Positions 36,374 through 45,916 of a DNA stretch of 64,000 nucleotides are shown piece after piece. The stretch is from assembly GCF_002931055.1 (NCBI RefSeq), contig NZ_PSXX01000009.1:62001-126000 (forward strand), in the 5' to 3' direction. This DNA comes from Pseudoclavibacter sp. AY1H1 (lineage in GTDB: Bacteria; Actinomycetota; Actinomycetes; Actinomycetales; Microbacteriaceae). The first letter of the stretch is position 1; every line of letters begins with the position of its first letter. The notes beneath the pieces were generated by a model. That model was not told where the DNA came from, did no database searches, and was given only the letters and a program-made list of their open reading frames with translations. The translations under genes were made by a program, and so were the position numbers.

Positions 36374-38102
36374 CTACTAAGCCCTCAGACGCTGGCGCCT
36401 CTGCGCGAGTAAAATTACGTATGCCGTCCAACACACTCCGCATGGTCGCGGGATAGTCTGCGGAATCAAGCGTGGACAGCAAATGCATAGCGACGCCCTC
36501 GCCTTTAGTTTTCTTGAACAGCGCACTGAGCGCCTTATCGAGGGCCTCATCAGTGTCGTCAGCTGGGCCGGAAACGTGCCCGGGCCAGCCTCCTTCCCTT
36601 TGGAGATCTTCTACGAATGCTCGTTTCGCCGTCATGGGGACCTCAGCGACGAGAAGGTCCTCGAAACCCGCATACGGCTGCTCGAACGCCACATCGCTCG
36701 CTGCATAAATCGCCGCGAGCCTATCGGCGGGTTGGGTGTCAAAGATGGTGATGACGCCCTTCCCGAGCCCCTTGAAGAATCGGGCGAAGGACGCAACGTT
36801 AGTTTCCCCTTCCGCGTCGAACACCGCCCAGCCGTCAGTGTCCATACGAGAGTAGTCATCCGGTGCCGCGGCCGCGCCTCGCTTTGCGAGATAGGGGTAG
36901 GCCAGCGCTTCAGATCGCCCCTCACAGACAATGATCCGGCGCGCAAGCAGCGCCTCAGAAAACCTGGTTCGCATTCCCTGCATAAACACCTTGTGTTTAA
37001 GCTCTGGAGGCAGGTCGACCTTCGCGCCAGCCATCTCTCCGCTCGCGAGATCTCGAGAGACAACAACGAGCTGCTCTGGTTCAAATTCCTCGAGAACGTA
37101 CGGGGAATGCGACGTGAAAATTGATTGACCCGCAATGTCGCGAATGAGGTCGACGATTCGCTTCTGCGCGGTCGGCGGCAGCGATATCTCGGGCTCTTCC
37201 ATAGCGAAAATCACTGCCTTGTCGCGCCGCTCGGCGATGAGGCTAAGCATCGCGATGACGAGGGAGTTGATGGTGCCGGAACCCTGATGGTTGAAAGGGG
37301 CTGCGTAGTCGCCGGTGCCTGTGGCCATGAAGGCGCGCAAGACGTGCCGCAGGTCTTCGCGTGTCAGGTCGGAGACACGGAGGTGGGGAGCGTCAGCCCA
37401 CTCCGAGGTGACGATCTTCTTCATGGCGGTATCGAGGCTTGTGAGCACTGCTCCGAACTGGTCGTTGTCCTCGCCTGCCACAGGAACGGTGCGGAGTTTG
37501 TCGAGTAGTTGCTCCCACATCTGAACTTCGACTTCGAAGGCCCTCAGCACAACGTCGAGCAACGATCCGCGCTCCATCGACATGGCCCTGTTGCCGGTCC
37601 TCAGAGCACGCAGGAGGAGGAACCCAAAAGCACGTTTGTCTGTAGAGGTACACCGCTGCGACGGCTCTGACGCCTCCCGCAGTGGGACGGCGAACCAAGT
37701 CTCGCCAACAAAGTCATCCTCTTCGGGATCGTAGCGGCCGGTGAAGAGGATGCGGATGCAGAACTCCGGCTCACCTGCAGGGGCTGACTCGAGGACAGCG
37801 TTCGCTAACATGTCCCAGTACTCTAGATTGGCGCGAAATCTTGATTGAATCTCTTCGGAGAGACCGGCGAGAGTCACTTCGATGGATATCGCCTCGTCCA
37901 GGTATTTACCGGCATGGAAGTCGTGCTCGTCAATTGGTGGTCGACGATAGAGCCGGTCCGGGCCCAGGGCGAGCTCAATGGCCTCAAGAACAGTCGACTT
38001 CCCTGAGTTGTTGTCGCCCAGTAGGAGTGCGGTGGCCCCGAGGCCAATCCGGGCGTGCTTGATGCCGCGGAAATTCTCTATCTTCACTTGAGCGACATAC
38101 AT
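36327..38102 (-). CDS. gajA: Gabija system OLD-family ATPase-nuclease GajA
   Basis: This 591-residue protein has a split ABC-type ATPase and a TOPRIM nuclease, the class 2 OLD layout. Walker A is GDNNSGKST (29-37), the signature-like NHQGSGTIN is at 271-279, Walker B VIFAMEEPE near 297-305 and the H-loop TSHSP near 330. The TOPRIM domain begins at about 388 with RRIIVCEGRSEAL (Glu394), with FDTQPADR downstream. GajA is a nicking endonuclease controlled by nucleotide levels. The ATG has AAGGA four bases upstream. Pairing with an overlapping UvrD helicase gene is diagnostic of Gabija. Length is close to the usual 580 residues. Confidence 0.92.
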   Translation of the reverse strand: MYVAQVKIENFRGIKHARIGLGATALLLGDNNSGKSTVLEAIELALGPDRLYRRPPIDEHDFHAGKYLDEAISIEVTLAGLSEEIQSRFRANLEYWDMLANAVLESAPAGEPEFCIRILFTGRYDPEEDDFVGETWFAVPLREASEPSQRCTSTDKRAFGFLLLRALRTGNRAMSMERGSLLDVVLRAFEVEVQMWEQLLDKLRTVPVAGEDNDQFGAVLTSLDTAMKKIVTSEWADAPHLRVSDLTREDLRHVLRAFMATGTGDYAAPFNHQGSGTINSLVIAMLSLIAERRDKAVIFAMEEPEISLPPTAQKRIVDLIRDIAGQSIFTSHSPYVLEEFEPEQLVVVSRDLASGEMAGAKVDLPPELKHKVFMQGMRTRFSEALLARRIIVCEGRSEALAYPYLAKRGAAAAPDDYSRMDTDGWAVFDAEGETNVASFARFFKGLGKGVITIFDTQPADRLAAIYAASDVAFEQPYAGFEDLLVAEVPMTAKRAFVEDLQREGGWPGHVSGPADDTDEALDKALSALFKKTKGEGVAMHLLSTLDSADYPATMRSVLDGIRNFTRAEAPASEGLVDGDQQPEGEAVDPQQ

Positions 38103-38189
38103 GGCGTCCTTAATGGGTCAGGTTGCTGGTTGTGACTAGGGTATCGATTGCTACCATCGCGCAGAGCGCGCCACTCCATACACTGGGGT

Positions 38190-39365
38190 ACCCTCCAGTC
38201 TTGGACATTGGTTGAAGCAGGCCTGTTGGCCTGCTGGAATGGATGTACTGATGAGCTCGAGAATGAAGTACACGACGCTGTATCGGATCGAGACGGCGAG
38301 GCTCGTGATCGAGACGGGGCGCCCGATCGCGCACGTCGCGGCCGAGTTCTGTGTGCGGGAGCAGCTGCTGGGCCGGTGAGTGCAGGCGAAACGGCGAGGT
38401 TACGGAGCGCTGAGACGCTTCAGGATGACCCATTGGGCGTGGACGAGCAGGCGGATCTCGCGCGTTTGCGCGTCGAGGTAAGGGAGATTCGCTTGGACAA
38501 CGAATGCTTGAAAAGCAGCAGCCTACTTCGCGTCGAAGCCACCACGCAGGAATGGTTCGACCTGATGGACGCGAAGAAAGCGAAATTGGGGATCAGCCGA
38601 CTGGCGCGGCTCTTGCGCGTGGCGGTCTCGCCCAGCCGGAGTCCGAGCGGGCCGCCAGGAGATGCTGGATGTGCTGGCCAGGGACGCACTTCACGACTCA
38701 AACGGCATCTATGACGCGCCGCGCGTACATGCAGATCTCGCCGAGGCAGGTGCGAGCGTGAACGTGAAGACCGTCGCGCTGTCGCTGCGCCGGCAGGGGC
38801 TCGAGTGCATCGGCCCGCGCAAGATCCAGCCTGTCACGATGATCCCCAGCTTCGCGACGCACGCGATCCAGGATCTCCTGAATCGCCGCGGGGACCGAGG
38901 CGAGCTGAACCGGGTGCGGATCTCAGATATCACCTACCTCCGCACGGGGGACGGATGGCTTGCCCTACCTCGCGGTCGTTCGCGACACCTGCTCCAGGAG
39001 AGCGCTGGGCCGGGCGGTGGGCCAGACGCTGACCACCGATCTCTTCGAGCGGGCACTGCGCATGGCGCTCCGCGGCGAGGTGCCTGAGCACGTCGTGTTC
39101 CGCGCCGACCGAGGCACGCAATACACATCCGAGCAGGCCTACGACTTCTGACAGCAGCTCGGGCTGCGTCGCTCCGCGGGCCGGATCGCGGTCTGCTGAT
39201 ACAACGGGATGGCCGAGCCGTTCTGGTCGACTCTCAGGACCGAGTTCCACGACCGCCGCGCCTGGCCGCCCACGAGGGTCCAAGCGAAACGGGCTCTGTC
39301 GCCTACGTGCGACACCGCATCACCACCGACCACGACCTCGTCGAGCTCACGTTCGCTGTCTAGCC
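38190..39365 (+). mobile_element. Degenerate IS3-family element
   Basis: A decayed IS3 element. OrfA starts near 38251 and reads YRIETARLVIETGRPIAHVA but meets a stop after LLGR. OrfB pieces occur in several frames: MDAKKAKLGISRLARLL, YDAPRVHADLAEAGASVNVK, DITYLRTGDGW, VFRADRGTQYTSEQAYDF followed by a stop, then YNGMAEPFWSTLRTEFHDRR. The catalytic DDE pieces are thus separated by frameshifts and stops. The left edge with an inverted CAGGCC/GGCCTG pair lies near 38216-38232; the right edge is not clear. It cannot transpose. Confidence 0.75.
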
Positions 39366-39384
39366 ACCTGCCCACGACTTGCGG

Positions 39385-39490
39385 AGAACCCCAGCCGCGA
39401 CGTCACTGTCATCAACGCCACCATCAGCGAAGTCCTCCGCGAACTCACCATCGACTTCAGCAAGGGCTACCAACCCGCCGGCATCCCGAG
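39385..39490 (+). pseudogene. IS481-like transposase tail (right copy)
   Basis: The sequence encodes RDVTVINATISEVLRELTI and DFSKGYQPAG, the same C-terminal motif as at 29050-29190. The nucleotide match to the left copy is clearly lower than between the tRNA-proximal repeats. Together with the repeats it frames the island on both sides. Confidence 0.6.
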
Positions 39491-39498
39491 AGGGGACT

Positions 39499-40548
39499 AT
39501 GGGCCAAAACGCGTGGATGGAAACTTGATCGAGGCCCGTCGTTGCAGGCGTGTTGAGGGTGGTCTTAGTCCGGGACCCTGGGTCGTGGGAAGCGACACTA
39601 ACTCGACGACTTGTTTGGTATGCGGGCAACGGCTCGTGAAGAACGTGAGAACCGTGGCAGGGGCCCAGCGGTGGCGGTGCCTCAGCTGTGGATCGTCGTG
39701 GGTCAGGGGAAGAGCTGACCTCGCACGCGGCAACGAGCTGCGTGAGTTTCTCGAAGTGCTTCTCGGGAAGCGATCCCAGCAGGAGATCACGAACACGAAG
39801 ACCGGTCGCTCGCTGCGCCGGAGGACGTCCTGGTGTTGGGAGGTCGAACCGGCCCTTGGCCCGGTCGAGACGATCTACCCGGTCGTGCTCGTTGATGGCA
39901 TCTATCTGGGGTCGTGGTGTCTGTTGATCGCGGTCACGGAGGACTTGCAGGTGCTGGCGTGGCAGTGGTGCTCGACCGAGTCAGCGGCCGCTTGGACGGC
40001 GCTCTTAGCGCGCATCCCCGCTCCGGTGGTGGTCTGCGATGGCGGTTCCGGGTTCGCGTCGGCCGCCGGCGCCTGCTGGCCAGACACGAAGATCCAGCGC
40101 TGCATGTTTCGTGTGCCGATGAACGTGCGCCGTCACCTCACGCTGCGCCCGAGAACCCATGGTGGCCGGGACTTGCTGGAGCTCTCCAGAGCGCTCTCCC
40201 GGGTTGTCGACGCGGGCACCGCGTCGCCTGGCAGCTGGGGTTGCAGGCCTGGTGGCAGCAACACGGGCAGCTCTCGAAGCAACGCTCCACCGATGGGTGG
40301 AGCAAGTGGTGGACCCACGACCGGCTCCGGAAAGCGTGGCTGTTACTGAGCCACCTCTCGGGCAACGGGCACCTGTTCACGTTCGTGACCCACGGCAACG
40401 CGGGCACCACGAGCCCGCTCGAGGGTGGCATCAACAACGGCATCCGCACCACGCTGCGCAACCACCGGGGCATGAGCGAAGCCCATATGAAACGCGCCAC
40501 GGAATGGTTCCTCTGCACGCGCGAGCTCATCCACAAGTTTTGTCCTAC
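39499..40548 (+). mobile_element. IS1249-like element with frameshifted transposase
   Basis: The transposase starts near 39513 with a zinc ribbon (CLVCGQRLVKN and CLSCGSSW), then DGIYLGSWCLLIAV, VVCDGGSGFASA and IQRCMFRVPMNVRRHLTL, motifs of the IS1249 group in the IS256/mutator type. At about 40222 one G is missing (GCGTCGCC where GCGGTCGCC is expected), and the protein continues in the next frame with AWQLGLQAWWQQHG to FTFVTHGNAGTTSPLEGGIN. Imperfect terminal inverted repeats of the form CAAAACNNGTGGATG are seen at about 39503-39517 and, inverted, at 40529-40545. It appears to be inserted in the right boundary repeat. Confidence 0.72.
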
Positions 40549-40559
40549 AAGCTCCAAAC

Positions 40560-40695
<136 letters not shown>

Positions 40696-40811
40696 TGGCT
40701 TGTGTTCTCCGCGAGGACAACTCGACCATCCTAGCGGAACCTGGGGGCTCCGCGCACCACCGTGTCGCCGTCGTGTCGCGAGGGGCGAAATGGCGCGCGG
40801 AGCCACCCCAG

Positions 40812-41594
40812 CTAGTTGTAGAGCATCCCGCCGTCGACGAGCAGCACCTGGCCGGTCACGTAGCCGGCGTTCGGGCTCGCGAAGAACGAGACAACTCCAG
40901 CGACGTCCTCTGGCGTCTCGATGCGGCCGAGCTGGATCGACTCGACGTTCTCCTGCAGGTTCTGGCCGAGCGGCTTGCCGTTGATCTTCGACAGCTCGCT
41001 GTCGATGAGCTCCCACATGCCCGTGCCCACGATGCCGGGGCCGTACGCGTTCACCGTGATGCCGTGCGTCGCAAGTTCCTGCGCGGCGACCTGCGTGAGG
41101 CCGCGCACCGCGAACTTCGATGCCGAGTACGCGCCGAGGATCGGGAAGCCCTTGATGGCCGCGATCGACGCCGCCGAGATGATGCGACCCTTCACGCCCC
41201 GCTCGATGAACGACTTCGCGGCGGCCTGGATGCCGTAGACGACCGAGTTCACGTTGATCTGGAAGATCTTGTTGAGCTCTTCCTCCGTGACCTCGAGGAT
41301 CGGCTTCACCTGGGCGATGCCAGCGTTGTTGACGATCACGTCGAACCCGCCGAGCTTCTCGACCGCCGTCGCGACGGCAGCCTCGACGTCGGCCTTCTTC
41401 GACACATCCGCCGCCACGAAAACGGCGCGACGCCCCAGCGCTTCGATCTCGGCGACAACCCCGGCAGCCTTCTCCGCCTGGAAGTCGAGGTCGGCAACCA
41501 CGATGTCGTAACCATCCGCAGCCAGCTTCAGCGCAATCCCGCGCCCAATTCCCTGACCCGCTCCGGTAACAAGCGCGACCTGTGTGTCGGTCAT
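40812..41594 (-). CDS. budC: Short-chain dehydrogenase, acetoin/diacetyl reductase-like
   Basis: This 260-residue SDR has the cofactor motif TGAGQGIGRGIA near residue 10, NNAGIAQ near 88, catalytic SAASIAAIKGFP...YSASKFA (Ser, Tyr, Lys) and C-terminal GYVTGQVLLVDGGMLYN. The pattern and length match (S)-acetoin-forming diacetyl reductase / butanediol dehydrogenase. The start has AGGAG five bases upstream. It is divergent from a GAF-domain regulator, as is common for acetoin genes. Other polyol dehydrogenases share this pattern, so the exact substrate is uncertain. Confidence 0.85.
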   Translation of the reverse strand: MTDTQVALVTGAGQGIGRGIALKLAADGYDIVVADLDFQAEKAAGVVAEIEALGRRAVFVAADVSKKADVEAAVATAVEKLGGFDVIVNNAGIAQVKPILEVTEEELNKIFQINVNSVVYGIQAAAKSFIERGVKGRIISAASIAAIKGFPILGAYSASKFAVRGLTQVAAQELATHGITVNAYGPGIVGTGMWELIDSELSKINGKPLGQNLQENVESIQLGRIETPEDVAGVVSFFASPNAGYVTGQVLLVDGGMLYN

Positions 41595-41740
41595 GACAAC
41601 TCCTAACTCGAGGTGCGGCCGACCAGGCTTCGCCTTCGACCGCTGAACGACGCCACGGTAGGCCCGCATCCAGGCCACCAGCGAAGGCACCGGATGCACG
41701 ACACGGCTCCCCCGCGACATGCCGCCCGACGACACGACAC

Positions 41741-41781
41741 GCAACCCTCGGCAACCCCTGATCACCTCCTCCAGGCAACCC
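41741..41781 (-). promoter_or_regulatory. Three GCAACCC direct repeats between SDR and GAF regulator
   Basis: GCAACCC occurs at 41741-41747, 41751-41757 and 41775-41781 in the 284-base divergent intergenic region. Such clustered copies could be operator half-sites for the GAF regulator at 41879. Nothing else could be identified in the region. Confidence 0.4.
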
Positions 41782-41878
41782 GCACGCGAATGGGGTTGAA
41801 TCGACTCCTGGCGCCCCGACTTCAGCACGATGCCAGCAGATGCAACGACGCGAGCCGGTCCGCCAGAAAGGCGACGGC

Positions 41879-43120
41879 ATGACGCTCTCCCTCGAAGCGG
41901 CGTTCCCCTCCGCACAAGATCTCACCTCATACTCGCGCCTCCTCAGCGACGTGTACGACGCGGAATTCTCGAGCAAACGAGCACCCGCACATCCGCGAGA
42001 CGTCATCGCCGACTCGTGGGCGCGGCTTCGCCGCCGCGGAGTCCGCCCGAGTCGCGCCCCCGCGAGCGCAAAACACGCCGAAGCCACTTCCGCTGGAGCC
42101 CCCGCAACGAGCGATCTCGACTCCGACGCCCTCCTGCTGACGTCGCTCATCCGCGCGAACCTGGGCCACCTCTCGACCCTGCTTCGCGACGACACCGCCG
42201 TCCTCGTCGTCAGCAACCGCCACGGCCGCATCGTCGCCCGCAGCGGCGGCACGCAGATGCTGTCCCGCGCCGACGACCTCGGCTTCGTCGAAGGCGCAGC
42301 CTGGGGCGAGAACAGCGTCGGAACGAACGCCATCGGCACGGCCCTCGCCGCCCGCCGCCAGGTCCAGGTGCACGGAGCCGAGCACTACTCCCGCTCCCAG
42401 CACCTCTGGAGTTGCACCGCAGCCCCCGTCCGCGACCCTAGAAACGGCCGAACGCTCGGCACCGTCGACCTCTCCTTCGAAGTCGCCGACGCGCACCCCA
42501 TGTCGCTCGGCCTCATCTCCCTCCTCGCTCGGGCGGCCGCACAAGACCTCCGCGAGCGCCACCACCGCGACATCACCGAGCTGCGAGCCGCGAGCTTTAG
42601 CGCCACCCGCGAGCTCGACCATCCGTGGGCCGTCGTCGACGAATGGGGCTGGGTTGCCGCGTCATACGGCGTCGACGTGAGCTCCCGCATCCCGCTCCCC
42701 CGCGGCCTCAAGTCGGGCGACACCTGGACCACCCCATCAGGTGAAGTGCTAGTGACCGGGCTGGAGCGCGGCTTCCTGCTGAGCCCGGCACGTGCATCGA
42801 GAAGACCAGCGGATGCGCCGCCCGAGACCACGATCACCCTGTCGGCAATAGGCACTGGTGCGCTCGTCGAACTGCGCACCCCGACCGGCTCCCGCGAAGT
42901 GCGCATCCCCTCCCGCCAAGCCGACATCCTCTTCCTCCTGGCCGCCTCGCCCCGAGGACTCACCGCTCCCGAGCTCTCCGCTCGCCTCTACGGGACGTCG
43001 GAACACGACGTGACCGTGCGGGCCGAGATCAGCCGTCTCCGCCGCCACCTCGGCGACGTGCTCGTCGCCGCGCCCTACCGGTTCGCGCCCGGCATCGCCG
43101 TCACTGCGACGGACAACTGA
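41879..43120 (+). CDS. GAF-domain transcriptional regulator (AcoR-like sensor)
   Basis: This 413-residue protein has an N-terminal GAF region with VIADSWARLRRRGVRPS and LGFVEGAAWGENSVGTNAIG followed by HYSRSQHLWSCTAAPVRD, hallmarks of AcoR-type sensor domains. There is no sigma-54 ATPase domain; the C-terminus instead has a winged-helix-like segment (PSRQADILFLLAASPRGLTA, then VRAEISRLRRHLGD). This layout is typical of actinobacterial acetoin-type regulators. The start has GAAAGG seven bases upstream. The likely target is the divergent SDR gene. Confidence 0.85.
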   Translation: MTLSLEAAFPSAQDLTSYSRLLSDVYDAEFSSKRAPAHPRDVIADSWARLRRRGVRPSRAPASAKHAEATSAGAPATSDLDSDALLLTSLIRANLGHLSTLLRDDTAVLVVSNRHGRIVARSGGTQMLSRADDLGFVEGAAWGENSVGTNAIGTALAARRQVQVHGAEHYSRSQHLWSCTAAPVRDPRNGRTLGTVDLSFEVADAHPMSLGLISLLARAAAQDLRERHHRDITELRAASFSATRELDHPWAVVDEWGWVAASYGVDVSSRIPLPRGLKSGDTWTTPSGEVLVTGLERGFLLSPARASRRPADAPPETTITLSAIGTGALVELRTPTGSREVRIPSRQADILFLLAASPRGLTAPELSARLYGTSEHDVTVRAEISRLRRHLGDVLVAAPYRFAPGIAVTATDN

Positions 43121-43232
43121 CCCACCACATCCACTCGGCCGATTGTTCGCACATTCTCCCGGCTGGGAATAGCCTGGTACCTCCGCAGTGTTGCGAACCC
43201 AGTCCCCTATCTCAGAAGCAGAGGTCCGCAAC

Positions 43233-44504
43233 ATGCAGGTCATGCCAGAACTCACCCCCTTCCGGCGCGGAATCGCCCTCTTCGCGCTCGCGCTCGGAGG
43301 CTTCGGCATCGGCGTCACCGAGTTCGCCACGATGGGCCTGCTGCCCGACATCGCCCGCGAGCTGCTCCCCGGCTTCGAGCAGAACCCGGATGCGGTGATC
43401 GCGCAGGCCGGCATCCTCATCTCCGCCTACGCCCTCGGCGTCGTCGTCGGCGCCCCCGTCTTCGCGGTGCTCGCGGCCCGCATGTCGCAGACGAAGCTCG
43501 CCTTCTGGCTCCTCGGCATCTTCATTGTCGCCTCTGCTGCTTCCGCGCTCATGCCCGACTTCGGCACGACCGCCGTCATGCGCTTCATCGCGGCGCTCCC
43601 CCACGGCGCGTACTTCGGCGTCGCCTCCCTGCTCGCCGCCCGCATCATGGGCCCAGGCAAGCAGGGCCAGGGCGTCGCACTCGCCCTCTCCGGCCTCACG
43701 ATCGCCAACATCTTCGGTGTGCCCCTCGCGACCTGGCTCGGCCAGGCCAGCGGCTGGCGCTACGCGTACGTGCTCGTCGCCGCGATCTTCTTCGTCACGT
43801 TCCTGCTCGTGTTCTTCTTCGTGCCCCGCTACCCCGGCAACCCGGAACGCAGCGCCATGAAGGAGCTCATCGCCTTCAAGAACCCGCGCCTCTGGATCAT
43901 GGTCGCCGTCGGCGCCATCGGCTTCGGCGGCTTCTTCGCCGTCTACTCGTACATCGCCGAGGTCACGACCCGCGAGACGGGCCTCGGCCCCGGCATCGTG
44001 CCGTGGGTGCTCGCGACCCTGGGCGTCGGCATGACGCTCGGCAACCTCATCGGCGGATGGGCGGCAGACCGCAACCTGACCCGAACCATGTTCGTCGGTT
44101 TCGGCTCGTTCATCGCCTCGCTCGTCTTCTACAGCCTCATCGCGTCGAACCCGGTCGGCCTGTTCGTGGCCGTGTTCTTCCTCGGCCTCACCTCGTCCTC
44201 GCTGCTGCCGGCCATCCAGTCGCGCCTCGTGCGCATCGCCGACGAAGCCGCGCTGCTCGGAGCAGCCATCAACCACGCGGCGTTCAACGTCGGCAACAGC
44301 CTCGGCGCCTGGCTCGGCGGCATGGTCATCGCGGGCGGCCTCGGCTACCTCGCACCCGGCTGGGTGGGCGTCGTCCTCGCCGTCCTTGGCATGGCCCTCA
44401 CCGCGCTCGGCGTCTCGGTGGAACGCCGCGACAAGCGCCACTCCCTCGACACCACCGGCCTCCGCACGATCCCCGCAGCCGAACGCGCCGACATCGGGGC
44501 CTGA
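43233..44504 (+). CDS. MFS transporter (AraJ/CmlA-like drug exporter family)
   Basis: This 423-residue membrane protein has twelve hydrophobic segments and the DHA1 family layout. GFGIGVTEFATMGLLPDIAR in helix one is the AraJ/chloramphenicol-exporter type motif. It probably exports sugars or drugs. The start has GAGG eight bases upstream. The last 35 codons together with the terminator are repeated at 45702-45900. Confidence 0.9.
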   Translation: MQVMPELTPFRRGIALFALALGGFGIGVTEFATMGLLPDIARELLPGFEQNPDAVIAQAGILISAYALGVVVGAPVFAVLAARMSQTKLAFWLLGIFIVASAASALMPDFGTTAVMRFIAALPHGAYFGVASLLAARIMGPGKQGQGVALALSGLTIANIFGVPLATWLGQASGWRYAYVLVAAIFFVTFLLVFFFVPRYPGNPERSAMKELIAFKNPRLWIMVAVGAIGFGGFFAVYSYIAEVTTRETGLGPGIVPWVLATLGVGMTLGNLIGGWAADRNLTRTMFVGFGSFIASLVFYSLIASNPVGLFVAVFFLGLTSSSLLPAIQSRLVRIADEAALLGAAINHAAFNVGNSLGAWLGGMVIAGGLGYLAPGWVGVVLAVLGMALTALGVSVERRDKRHSLDTTGLRTIPAAERADIGA

Positions 44505-44516
44505 CCAACCAATCGT

Positions 44517-44568
44517 TGCCCGGCGTTTCGCCCTCTGGAGATGACCCCAGAGGGCGAAACGCCGGGCA
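44517..44568 (+). terminator. Terminator of the MFS gene, 22-bp stem
   Basis: Bases 44517-44538 pair perfectly with 44547-44568. A near copy occurs at 45819-45876 as part of a duplicated segment. Confidence 0.8.
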
Positions 44569-44814
44569 GCGATCGCCGAGAGAACCCAGGCAGAGGCGGC
44601 GTCGGCGGGCAGCGATGGACAGCGAGAGAGCGAAGACCCGCGCCGCAGACTGGCGGCAGTTCTTCGCAGGAGCGAGTCGGCCCCACAATCATGCGTTGCC
44701 CCAACGGCCGCCCCGCACTAAGGCGTGCTCAACGTTGGTCCCCGTGTATCCCCGGGCCTTCGCGCACCGGAGAACGTCCCTAGGATTCAGAGACCCCCGA
44801 CGATCGGACATGCA

Positions 44815-45705
44815 ATGGCGCTGGACTTCGTTTCAATCGACTTCGAGACCGCAAACCACCAGCGAGGCTCGGTGTGCCAGATCGGCGTCACCGACGTGCG
44901 CGACGGTCGCATCGTCTCCACCGACTCGTGGTTCATCAATCCACCAACCGGCCTGGTCTTCACGAACACGCACATCCACGGCATCAGCGCCTCGCACGTG
45001 CAGCAAGCGCCCACCTGGGGTGAGACTCTTCGGCGCCTGACCACGGTGGTGCAATCGGCCCCGATCGTTGCGTACAGTTCCTTCGACAAGGGCGCGTATA
45101 ACGCTGCCAACTCGCTCCTGGGCCTCAGCGACCCGGGCTTCGAGTTCTTCGACGCTCTCGTCCTCGCGAAAGCGCGGCTGCAGCTCGACAGCTACAAGCT
45201 GCCCCACGTCGCCAAGCACCTCGGCCTCCCCTCGTTCTCTCACCACGACGCCGGGGCGGATGCGCTCGCGTGCGCCCAGATCGTCCTGCACCTCTCGACC
45301 CACACTGGAGTCAGCGACGTCACCAGCGCGTGGCCCGAGTCGAGACCCGCGAAAGCACGAGCCAGCCGGTCCGCGTATGCGCACAAGCAGAGCGTCATCC
45401 CGGAAACGAACGCACACGCCGACCCCACGCATCCGCTCTTCGGTGAGGTGATTTGCTTCTCCGGCGACCTCGACAGCCACACCCGCGGAGATGCGCAGAA
45501 GCTGGTCGCAGAAAAGGGAGCGACGGTGAGCGGCGGCGTGACGAAGAAGACGACGCTTGTCGTGATGGGCGGCTACGATCCGGCCACGCTTCGCCCCGGC
45601 GCGAAGGTCAGCAGCAAGATCCAGAAGGCCATGGACCTCGCCGCGAAGGGGCAGCGGGTCGAGATCGTCACCGAGCAGGTGTTCCTCGAACTGATCGCAC
45701 GCTGA
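44815..45705 (+). CDS. DEDD 3'-5' exonuclease with C-terminal BRCT domain
   Basis: This 296-residue protein has an N-terminal exonuclease domain: VSIDFETAN (Asp9, Glu11), FTNTHIHGISASHVQQAP, and HHDAGADALACAQIVL as the final motif. The BRCT domain at about 205-296 has LFGEVICFSGDL and GATVSGGVTKKTTLVVMGG. This is the DNA polymerase III epsilon-like/BRCT combination found in actinobacteria and probably repairs DNA. The stop TGA lies in the first bases of a duplicated piece of the MFS gene end. Confidence 0.88.
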   Translation: MALDFVSIDFETANHQRGSVCQIGVTDVRDGRIVSTDSWFINPPTGLVFTNTHIHGISASHVQQAPTWGETLRRLTTVVQSAPIVAYSSFDKGAYNAANSLLGLSDPGFEFFDALVLAKARLQLDSYKLPHVAKHLGLPSFSHHDAGADALACAQIVLHLSTHTGVSDVTSAWPESRPAKARASRSAYAHKQSVIPETNAHADPTHPLFGEVICFSGDLDSHTRGDAQKLVAEKGATVSGGVTKKTTLVVMGGYDPATLRPGAKVSSKIQKAMDLAAKGQRVEIVTEQVFLELIAR

Positions 45706-45808
45706 GCGCACTCGGCGTCTCCGTCGAGCGCCGCGACAAGCGCCACTCCCTCGACACCACCGGCCTCCGCACGATCCCCGCGGCCGAACGTGCCGACATC
45801 GGAGCCTG
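45702..45808 (+). pseudogene. Duplicated 3' end of the MFS gene
   Basis: The sequence encodes ALGVSVERRDKRHSLDTTGL and RTIPAAERADIGA, the same as the last residues of the MFS exporter, with several silent differences. It is followed by a copy of the MFS terminator. There is no start codon, so it is a fragment left by duplication or recombination. Confidence 0.85.
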
Positions 45809-45818
45809 ACCCACCAAT

Positions 45819-45876
45819 CGCTGCCCGGCGTTTCGCCCGCTGAAGGTCACCTCAGAGGGCGAAACGCCGGGCAGCG
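45819..45876 (+). terminator. Duplicated terminator, 20-bp stem
   Basis: Bases 45819-45838 pair perfectly with 45857-45876. It is the copy of the MFS terminator and now ends the exonuclease transcript, facing the convergent glutaminase gene. Confidence 0.78.
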
Positions 45877-45916
45877 ATCGCCGAGAGCGCCCGCGCAGAG
45901 CGCAAGCCCCCCACGC

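Noticed and set aside
43212-44441. A 409-codon minus-strand frame
   Set aside because: Antisense to the MFS transporter and rich in Asp/Glu/His/Arg, a shadow of membrane-protein codons.
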